Shown: one piece after another, positions 56,930 to 64,000 of the stretch | How positions within the stretch are numbered: position 1 is the first letter of the stretch | Layout of the letters: each line of letters starts with the position of its first letter | Assembly: GCA_022385805.1 (NCBI GenBank) | Contig: MU277679.1 | Coordinates: forward strand, 390,171 to 454,170 | Length of the DNA: 64,000 bases | DNA from: Pilatotrama ljubarskyi | Taxonomy: Eukaryota > Basidiomycota > Agaricomycetes > Polyporales > Polyporaceae | Direction: 5' to 3' | Notes under the pieces: generated by a model | Told to the model about the DNA's origin: nothing | The model's database searches: none | What the model saw: only the letters and a program-made list of their open reading frames with translations | Translations under genes and position numbers: made by a program

Positions 56930-57480
56930 GAACTTGACGAAGTACCTTCATATACTGGAGCCTCAGAGTGGTCCGACAGGCGACGGCTTACCACGATACT
57001 TGAAATGTGATACAAGCTGGGTATTTGTATTGGGGAAACATCAACTCATGTGCTGCGAGGAATGAGGCCACGAATGAGCGTATACACTCACAATTGGAAG
57101 GCCATCAGCATGCCGCCTACGCACCTATTACTCGGTCCGGAGGCCGCAGTGAGCTGGATGATTGTATTGATAAAAGAGCCAGAAACGAGCAGTATGCATA
57201 TGCAGACGGTGGGCAGTGACAGAGTCTGAGAGGGACGATACTCCTTATGACGGTCAAGGGCAGAGTTGCGAATCACGCGAAGTCCGAGCCTGTTCACAAT
57301 GAGGCTCCTCGCGATCCTCAGGACTACAACTATGGAAGTATCGTAGCACTGGGCAGAATCCCGTCGCAAAGTCGAGGAATTACAATGCAGATGTGATTAA
57401 GGTGACATTCTGATTGAATGCCTGGTTGATTTGCAGGGAATGTCCAGATTTGTCCGCAATCCTCCCTGGATGATAATCTC
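56930..57480. other. no recognised feature
   Basis: Half a kilobase of mixed composition; no motif recognised. Confidence 0.4.
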
Positions 57481-57596
57481 CTGTGGCACCTGCGCAGACC
57501 ACTGCACGTGCCTACTGCCTTGGTTGCCCATGGCTTCAGGCTGAAGAAGAACACTCTGCTCAAGAGATCTTTCAAGATGGAATAGTGGGCTGTAAG

Positions 57597-58800
57597 GTCA
57601 TCCAGGTGTTTTCCATAGGCACCTACTCATCTTCCTTGGCGCTCACCAATGCCTCCACTGTCGACTCCGTGATCCATGCAATATGGCCTGATCCTGTCCG
57701 TGAACCCGTACTCATTGATGCTGTCAATAGCTTCATGTTCATGCCCCGTGCGGAGCGTCTGATTCCAATGCGCCATGCATGCAAGATGGCAAAGTGGGCC
57801 AAAAGATACCCCATGACCTTCTGTAGGAGATGTCCATTCAGTGCGAAGGATACCCCTCTACGACGGACCAGATGATGGGCGTGCGTACCGTGTCCGCAGT
57901 CATGAAACCAACAACCGGTGAATCATTCTATATACTCTGTACCTCCTATCCTGGTCTGGCTGTCACATCAATGTTGAGTGCTCTGTCATGTTCATGTTGC
58001 TCAAGTATATCAGCAAGTACATAAACAAGCCTCACTGCAGTACTCTCGAGGGACAGGTATGGGATGAGATCCAGGACCACATCTTTTTTCTTGCTGCACC
58101 AGAGGGGGTGTGGAAGATTGCTTCATTTCGAGCTTCATGCCCAGACCCATCGGTGGTTCATCTATGACTCCACCTTCCCAGTCAACATTTGGTTACCTTT
58201 GACCCCTCGAAGGATACGGAAGCTGTCCATGCTCCCGCTGCAAATAAATGTACAATGCTTACTGCATTACAATGCCGGTACGCAGCTCAGCCCAGTAGTG
58301 CATCAGTACATGTGTCAGGAGTTTCTGCAGCACTTTGTCTGGAAGGCGCAAACCAAGCATTGGGCTTTCTACCGCTGCTTTTTTCTTATGTTAAAGAGAC
58401 CAACCTATACTACGTATCATAGGTCAACACCTTAAGACACCTGTTTCCCACGACCCTCATTATTTGCATCCCCAGCTCTACCAAAATCTATGGAATGAGT
58501 CGGAAATCCGAGGTGGAATTTGTGACGATCTGCGCCAGCCTCCTTGGTCATGTCCATGCCCGCAATGAAGATATCTTTGACTACAGCCTGTTGCTACTTG
58601 AGCGTGAGCTGCATAACCTAGAACCCTCTTTGCGCAGTTTGCACTTTTGAGTCTATGCTCCCAGTGCCATCGCAACAGGGACAGATCCACGGAAAACCTG
58701 CCAATTCTGAGCAGCTCAACCACAACCAGGAGCAAGAAGGTGACACTTCAAGTGTGCTGGAAGGCGTTCAGCAATTGATGCTTACGAGTGCATAGCTGAG
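57597..58800 (+). pseudogene. Helitron 2 Rep, C-terminal segment
   Basis: TVDSVIHAIWPDPVREPVLI, VNSFMFMPRAERLIPMRHAC, KMAKWAKRYPMTFCRRCPFS correspond to the TPEEVDxxIxAEIPDP and CMxxGxCxKxFPKxF region of Helitron Rep. A frameshift near 57870 leads to GRAYRVRSHETNNRSIILYT, CHINVECSVMFMLLKYISKY, INKPHCSTLEGQVWDEIQDH, and a WKIASFRASCPDPSVVHL piece, the CHINVExCxxxxxxKYIxKYIxK motif. Stops and frameshifts (about 58060, 58230, 58440) disable it; the sequence fades after about 58800. Confidence 0.65.
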
Positions 58801-58860
58801 TCAGTCCTGCATGAGCCTTGAACACTGGTCACCTCCGTTCAAATTTCACAGTCACATTCA

Positions 58861-61300
58861 GCTTGAGTACTGGTTGCTGATGGTATGTAAATCCTCATGA
58901 ATACCCAAGACAAGACCTCTGCAAGTATTCAGAAGCTGTGTATGTGACTGGGAATAAACAATAGGCAAGAACAAGGCAACCTCTAGCACTAAATACCTGC
59001 TGCAACAACCCATGAAGTTGCATTGAGTTAGAAACAGCTCTCTCATCATCTTCAATATGTCTATAATCACCTGGTGTACAAGTTTGCAAGGGACCAGAAG
59101 CTGTGTATATATGACTGGGCGCCAACAGCAATAAAGGACACATGAATACATAATAGCACCTTCAGACCTGGTTATACCTCTCAGAAGCGACCTACTTGCC
59201 ACTCAGCTTGAGAACAGATTTCTGCTCTGATATATCATGCCCATAAGCAAGCAAGAGGGTACTAGTGCCTTCATGTGTTATGATCTGTAAAATCAGCCCT
59301 TTAGTTGTATTCAGCTTCAGAATAGCTTTCTGTTGATATATAACATGTCTATAGAAACCTGTTTAGCCAGCCTGCAAAGGCTCAGAAGACATGTGGCTTG
59401 GACACACAATAGCAAAGAACCAGAGAGCCATTGCTAGCATCTTCACATTTGATTATTTCTCCCCAGAAACTATGTAATTGTCATCAGCTTTCTAATGATC
59501 TATAATTAGCCCATAAACAAGCCTAGAAGGGGCCATGACCTGATTTCTCATTGACATCAAAGTAGCTTTCTATTGATACGTAATATGTCTGTGCAAACTT
59601 AGTGAACGAGCTTGCAATGGCTCAGAAGCTGTGCACGTATGGGTCCTTATAAACAATAGACAAAAGCAGGATGGATTTACATCAGCTCCTTTAGGCCAGA
59701 TTGTGTCTCCTTATAGACTATGTGCTTGCATTCAGCTTGAACATAGCGCTCTGATGGTATATAACATGTCTATCAACACCCAGAAATGCACTCATCACTA
59801 CCACCTTCAATATGATGGTCCCTGACAATCATCCACACTGTTGTATTCAGCTTGGAAGTAGCTCTTTAATGATATATAACTTGTCTATACAGACTGAGGA
59901 AACAAGCTTGTAAAGGCTACAAACTAGTGTATATAGCTAGGTAAAGACAATGACAAGAACCAGGAAAACCTTCACTAGCACCTTCAGATGTGATTGATTC
60001 CCCACATAAACAATGTAGCTGAATTCACCTTGAGAACAGCTTTCTAGTCATGTATGAGTGCCCACAGACATACACTAAAGAAGCCTGACATGGGTCATAA
60101 GCTATGTGCATGGCTTGGCATAAGCGAATAACACAATCTCCACTAGTATCTGAATGAATATTGACTAGCCCCTCAAAGGGTAGCCACCACTCAGAAAACC
60201 CATGGTTGCATTCTGCTTGAGAGTCACTTTCTCAAGGTATATAATATGCCCAAAAACACCTAGGAAGATGCTTACAAGCAGTCAGAAGGTGTATATGTGG
60301 CTACAGGTATGTAACAGTCAAGAGCAGTAAAACCTCTACCAGAACCTTCAAAGCTCATAATCCACCCCATACACCACCTTATATCAGCTCAATGATAGCT
60401 TGCAAATGACTTATGATACACTTCTTAAGACTTTCTAGAGAAGCTTGCAAGGGGTCAGTAACTGTGTGCATGACTGAGCACAAGAAATACAAATACCTGT
60501 ACCAGTACATATTATACTGACTATGACCTAATTAAGTATGTAGTTGGATTCAGTTTGAAAGCAGCTTCCTAATGGTATATAATGCAGCCATAAGCACCCT
60601 GGAATGCATCTACCAGGGGTCAGAAACTGTGTATGTTGCTTAGAACTAGTGAAGATTAGCAAAACCTTTGCTAGCACCTCTAGCACTGATTGCCTGTTGC
60701 AATTAACCATGCAATTGTATTTGGCTGAAAAAGAGCTTTCTAATGATAGAATATGCAATATGTCTATAATCATATAGTAAAAAAGCCCTCAAGAGGTCAG
60801 AAGCTAAGGTTGTATAGCTGGGCACACACAACAATAAAGAACATGTGATGTTTGAGTAGCACCTTTATATCTGATAAGATACCCTCATTAAACATGTAGT
60901 GGTATTGAGCTTGAGAACAGATCTCTAATGACATATGATATGCCCTGGGCAATAAGCTGCCAGGACTTCTTCAACCAAGGGTCAGAAGCTATGCAAGTGT
61001 CTAGGTTCAAGCAAAGAACAGGAAAACCTGTACCAGCACCTTCAGATCTGATGATCTGTAATAATAAACCATGCAGTTATATTCAGGTATAGAACAGCTT
61101 CCTAATGATATGCAACATGTCTATAGAGACCTGGTAAACAAGCCTACAAAGGAACAAAGAACAAGAAAACCTTCACTGGAGTCTTCAGATGTGATTATCT
61201 CTCTTCACAAACCATGTAGCTGCATCCAGCTTGAGAACAGCTTTCTAATGATATATAATACAACTGTAAACACTTAGTAAACAAGCCTGAAAGGGAAGTG
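58861..61300 (+). repeat. degenerate tandem satellite, monomers about 170 bp
   Basis: A core such as ATTCAGCTTGAGAACAGC followed by TTTCTAATGATATATAA and ATGTCTATA recurs about 14 times. Approximate core positions are 59204, 59318, 59488, 59556, 59735, 59848, 60018, 60213, 60388, 60548, 60720, 60905, 61085 and 61227; most later spacings are 140-195 bp, centred near 170. Each unit also carries a GTCAGAAGCTGTGTATATG-like segment. No open frames of note. 58957-59905 is duplicated inverted at 45246-46194. Confidence 0.8.
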
Positions 61301-61361
61301 TGGCTGATTTTGGTGAAGGACAAACAAGTGTAAAGAACGTGTCGCGTCACGTCAATTATTA

Positions 61362-61781
61362 CCATTTGCATAAAAGTTGTCACTGATGCATCGGCTCTCC
61401 AGACCGCATGCTGGATGTCAAAAAATTGTTGCAGCTCACAGAGCTCATGGAAATGGATGATTCTTTTCTTATAAAAAGAACAAAATTATATGCTATTCTC
61501 TGATGTATACTTTGGATGGGGAATGAGGCTTGCACGCTCCAGATTGGACATCAGGCCCGGTGCATGGTAGTTGAAGCTGTTATAACCACACTGGGCCATT
61601 TGGCATGCTTTCTGGTCACCTCTGCACCCAATTCTATAAATCTCAAAGCATAAAAATCCAATGAACTGGCTACAAGACAGATGAGGATTTTTGAGGGACT
61701 CTATACTGAGCTACAGATTTTTCGAAGAGGGAGCCCACAGGCAAAGCCATTCTGGTCACGTGACAACTTTTATGCAAACAG
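61362..61781. mobile_element. MITE-2 copy b, 420 bp
   Basis: Termini CCATTTGCATAAAAGTTGTC and, inverted from the right, CTGTTTGCATAAAAGTTGTC; TA at 61360-61361 and 61782-61783. The interior matches copy a (28706-29099). Inserted at the right edge of the satellite. Confidence 0.8.
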
Positions 61782-61813
61782 TAATAAGTAAGTGCCCGTA
61801 CAAACACGACCAC

Positions 61814-61857
61814 ATCTTGTGGCACGATCCCAGAAACCTGAGATCGTGCCACAAGAT
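61814..61857. repeat. perfect 16-bp hairpin
   Basis: ATCTTGTGGCACGATC (61814-61829) pairs perfectly with GATCGTGCCACAAGAT (61842-61857) around a 12-nt loop. It lies between MITE-2b and the copia LTR. Confidence 0.85.
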
Positions 61858-61994
61858 TTGGTGGTAAGTTGGCTCCTTCTACGACTTGTGCATAACAAAA
61901 CATGACATATCATATGCCACCTTGAAGCTGCTTTCAAGATAAATTCAATGGTGGTAAGTGCACACTCATACAGTCAGATCTGCAGGTAAAATTC

Positions 61995-62320
61995 TGTTGA
62001 GACGTACAATACAACTCCATACTTACTCACTTTGTATACAATAGTTATCGTCTCTTTTGGACCTTAAACATACACTTACACTCTTTATTTTTCTCTGCTT
62101 ACTCTTCGGCATCTCCCGCAGGCTCGTACACCTCACCTGCGTCTCTGCTTTTTTTCCTCAGTCGTTTTCCCACCGACTGAGGTATGCCGCTCATTCACCC
62201 GTCTAGCATTCTCATTACTGACTACGATACCATAGCATCCGCTGATGCAGGCTGCTATTAGGTACACTAATATAGTCGTTTTCCCACCGACTGAGCATCC
62301 GCTAACGCAGGCTGCTATTA
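61995..62320 (+). repeat. copia 5' LTR
   Basis: About 326 bp from TGTTGAGACG to GCTGCTATTA, directly followed by the primer-binding site. The 3' half has two copies of a module: a hairpin (CTCAGTCG at 62157-62164 pairing with CGACTGAG at 62174-62181; second at about 62274-62293) followed by GCAGGCTGCTATTAGG. The left end is chosen by analogy with LTR-D (TGTT then TACTTACT) and is less certain than the right. Confidence 0.65.
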
Positions 62321-62335
62321 GGTTATGAGCCCTGC
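62321..62335 (+). other. copia primer-binding site, internal initiator tRNA-Met
   Basis: GGTTATGAGCCCTGC is complementary to the anticodon arm of eukaryotic initiator tRNA-Met (CAGGGCUCAUAACC in yeast). Copia elements are known to prime from a half-molecule of this tRNA rather than its 3' CCA end. Its position immediately after the LTR supports the LTR boundary at 62320. Confidence 0.85.
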
Positions 62336-62490
62336 TCGCCAATAGAGCGAAGCTCAAGTCGATACGGAATCCGATCTCAAGGATCAACCTCGGAGAGCTT
62401 TCTCTCGCGCCTCACGCTCTTTGCCAACCCCCCGCTCTTTTGATCCCTTGCGATGGTCCAGCCCGAGGCGAGGCGACTCAGCCCCCTGAC

Positions 62491-63567
62491 ATGGGCGCGC
62501 AGCCTGGCACTGCTGCTCAGCCTGCGGCCCAAACTGGTGCCGCAACAAAGGCTTTGATGCAGCAAGCAGCCAGCGCCGCCCGAGCCGCTGTTCCTCCGCA
62601 TCAAGACCAGTCCACCCTCGCGTACGCATGGGAACTCCCCTCGGGCGTCAACACGCTGCTACTGAAGGAGTCCCTGGAGAACGAGGAGGACTATAACGTC
62701 TGGGCAGAGTCAATACGGGGCGCGCTCGAGTACGCGACCCTCTGGGACATCGTGAGTGGCAAGACTCCTTGCCCAAATCCCGCTGTGGACCCGGCCAGCG
62801 CCCTCCTCTGGCAGCGCATGGACGTCGCTGCACGATCTCTGATTCAACGGTCGCTCTCGAAGTCCGTCGCCAGCGCCATTGACAAGCCGCCGACCGCGTA
62901 CGACCTCTGGATAATCCTCTGGCAACAATTCTCCCACACATCGCTCGTCTCGGCCGTTTCATGGTTCTGCCAACTCGTCACCCCCTTGCCGTCCATTTAC
63001 AAGGCCGACGAACATATCAAGGCCTTCCAGGACGCCCTCGCGCATCTACGCGGTGCCGGCCTACAGCTGCCCGAACAGATCGTGGTAGGTATCTTCTTGT
63101 CGACGCTAGTGGACCAGGCCGGCGAGCCCTTGCAGTGGTCGATGTACACCGCCAAGGTCACCCTCACCCAGCAAACCACGCTGAACGAGACCGTCGCCGA
63201 TGTTCGCAACAAGCGTCACCGCATCCTCGGTCCGAGGGCCTCATCCACCTCCGGCGACACCGCGCTCTTAAGCGCCCTCAATGTGGACACCGCTCTCGCT
63301 GCGCTCGAGCACGACACTCGCCGGCAGGGTACCAAGTGGTGCTGCCACTGTCGCATCAATGGCCACTGGGCCTCAGAGTGCCAGAAGGCGGCTGGCCAGC
63401 AGCAGCAGAAGAAGCGAGGAGTCCGTTCGAAGAAGAAGAAGGAGAAAGCGAACGTGGCGAAGGATGACGACGACGACGATGTAGGCTCCAAGGACAAGTA
63501 CTCACACTTTGTACGCAATGAGCACATTCTTTATACATCTATTTCAAACTACTCTGCGCGTGCCTGA
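62491..63567 (+). CDS. Ty1/copia gag polyprotein
   Basis: An intact 358-codon frame from ATG 62491 (MGAQPGTAAQPAAQ) to TGA 63567; the frame is open upstream to about 62440 but without an ATG. An Ala/Gln-rich leader is followed by the copia-type capsid region: LKESLENEEDYNVWAESIRG, WQRMDVAARSLIQRSLSKSV, AYDLWIILWQQF, QALLSTLV-like VGIFLSTLVDQAG. The zinc knuckle is CCHCRINGHWASEC (Cx2Cx4Hx4C), then a basic KKKEKANV and an acidic DDDDDDVGS. Gag packages element RNA. In intact copia elements gag continues into protease. Here a TGA and then, in another frame, FDHTYWVDT (63575-63600) lead straight into an inserted LTR-C at 63606. Confidence 0.88.
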   Translation: MGAQPGTAAQPAAQTGAATKALMQQAASAARAAVPPHQDQSTLAYAWELPSGVNTLLLKESLENEEDYNVWAESIRGALEYATLWDIVSGKTPCPNPAVDPASALLWQRMDVAARSLIQRSLSKSVASAIDKPPTAYDLWIILWQQFSHTSLVSAVSWFCQLVTPLPSIYKADEHIKAFQDALAHLRGAGLQLPEQIVVGIFLSTLVDQAGEPLQWSMYTAKVTLTQQTTLNETVADVRNKRHRILGPRASSTSGDTALLSALNVDTALAALEHDTRRQGTKWCCHCRINGHWASECQKAAGQQQQKKRGVRSKKKKEKANVAKDDDDDDVGSKDKYSHFVRNEHILYTSISNYSARA

Positions 63568-63605
63568 CCGTCTTCGACCACACCTACTGGGTCGACACTT
63601 GACGC

Positions 63606-64000
63606 TGATGTGCCAAATCTACCCTAAAGCCGTGGGGTTGAGGCCGAGAGCCTTTGTAGGTCGAGGCCTCTGACGAGCTGAGCTGAGGTAGATGGCGGGG
63701 TCAGGAGATGTAGCAGTTCGGCCAGGGTGCCCTTGAGGCGAACGTCGCGATGCGGCAGTGGATCTGAGCGAACAGAGTTCTTCGCAGGTGTTCGCAAGTT
63801 CTTCGCGGATGTTCGCAACCGTTCGCGGGTCTTCGCGGGTACTCGGCACGCTCTTCGCAGTCTTGCTGGGCTCAACGCGGACGCGGAGGGACTCGGTGAT
63901 TCTTCGCAGCTACGCAGTGTTCAATAGCAACTCAGTGTAAGACGCGAACAGTGAAGAGGAAGGCAAAATGCTCAATAAGAAACTCGACGCGGCGAAGTAG
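63606..64000 (+). repeat. LTR-C copy 2, truncated by the window end
   Basis: TGATGTGCCAAATC onward, matching 23953-24345. Inserted just after the YWVDT of the copia protease, so the element is interrupted at its aspartic protease active site (D-S/T-G). Whether this is a solo LTR or the 5' LTR of a whole element lies beyond the window. Confidence 0.8.

Larger units (their letters stand above)
52560..58800 (+). mobile_element. Helitron 2 remnant with insertions
   Basis: Two Helitron Rep segments in the same orientation, 52571-53162 and 57597-58800, separated by 4.4 kb that contains an unrelated multi-exon pseudogene and a foldback element. The first segment is the N-terminal side of the Rep domain and the second the C-terminal side, which suits one element. 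The protein type differs from Helitron 1. Termini not identified. Confidence 0.55.

Noticed and set aside
1..64000. CRISPR arrays, bacterial operons, ribosomal RNA genes
   Set aside because: The sequence is eukaryotic with spliceosomal introns; no regularly spaced short direct repeats and no rRNA-like conserved stretches were seen.

Overview
The window reads as a piece of a filamentous basidiomycete genome, most likely a wood-decay Agaricomycete of the polypore type. The evidence is short GT-AG introns (about 50-130 bp) in GC-rich compact genes, the identity of the housekeeping genes, and the mix of fungal Ty3/gypsy, Ty1/copia, RNase H-bearing LINE and Helitron remnants. The species assignment is inference. 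There are two very different halves.

Gene-dense half (1 to about 19.5 kb). In order: the 3' part of an Ataxin-10/CTR86-type gene (+); leo1, a Paf1 complex subunit (-, 4 exons, 562 aa); an unrecognised 450-aa protein (+, 5 exons); a 4.6-kb stretch whose only supported feature is a 667-bp TA-flanked miniature inverted-repeat element; a frameshifted 3' gene remnant (+); the condensin subunit BRN1/CAP-H (-, 7 exons, 880 aa); divergently from it a 351-aa acidic protein with a C-terminal EF-hand-like tail (+); and a hexose/MFS transporter (+, 5 exons, 532 aa) with a clear TATA box. I reconstructed the splice junctions by hand. Exon totals are divisible by three for leo1, condensin, the 450-aa gene, the EF-hand-like gene and the transporter. 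The genes do not form a pathway; transcription elongation (Leo1) and chromosome condensation are ordinary housekeeping functions.

Repeat-rich half (about 19.5 to 64 kb). No intact host gene is recognisable. The layers are: a tRNA-related SINE-like unit (20.4-20.7 kb); a solo LTR (family B) with a perfect 5-bp target duplication that was split by a complete 5.4-kb LTR element (family A, its own perfect duplication), which itself carries solo LTRs of families B, C and D; AT-rich degenerate repeat DNA with a MITE (27.6-29.6 kb); a possible LTR plus gag start (29.6-30.6 kb); a solo family A LTR containing a 220-bp assembly gap; a broken Cys-rich gene lying convergent to a Ty3/gypsy pol (32.4-33.4 kb); a Ty3/gypsy element on the minus strand (33.6-45.2 kb) split between gag and reverse transcriptase by a LINE of about 7 kb, which is split in turn by a solo LTR B; satellite-like DNA; a decayed Helitron (47.4-52.3 kb) with a short LINE inserted in it; a second Helitron remnant (52.6-58.8 kb) containing an uncharacterised multi-exon pseudogene and a 923-bp foldback element; a degenerate satellite of roughly 170-bp monomers (58.9-61.3 kb); a second copy of the MITE; and a Ty1/copia element (62-63.6 kb) with an LTR, a primer-binding site complementary to internal initiator tRNA-Met, an intact gag, and another LTR inserted at the protease active site.

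The most interesting signals are not single genes: a palindrome just upstream of the TATA box shared by two LTR families, duplicated hairpins at the 3' ends of two copia-type LTRs, a 949-bp inverted duplication of satellite DNA with both arms the same length, the nucleosome-sized satellite, and a Cys-rich coiled-coil gene antisense to gypsy pol.
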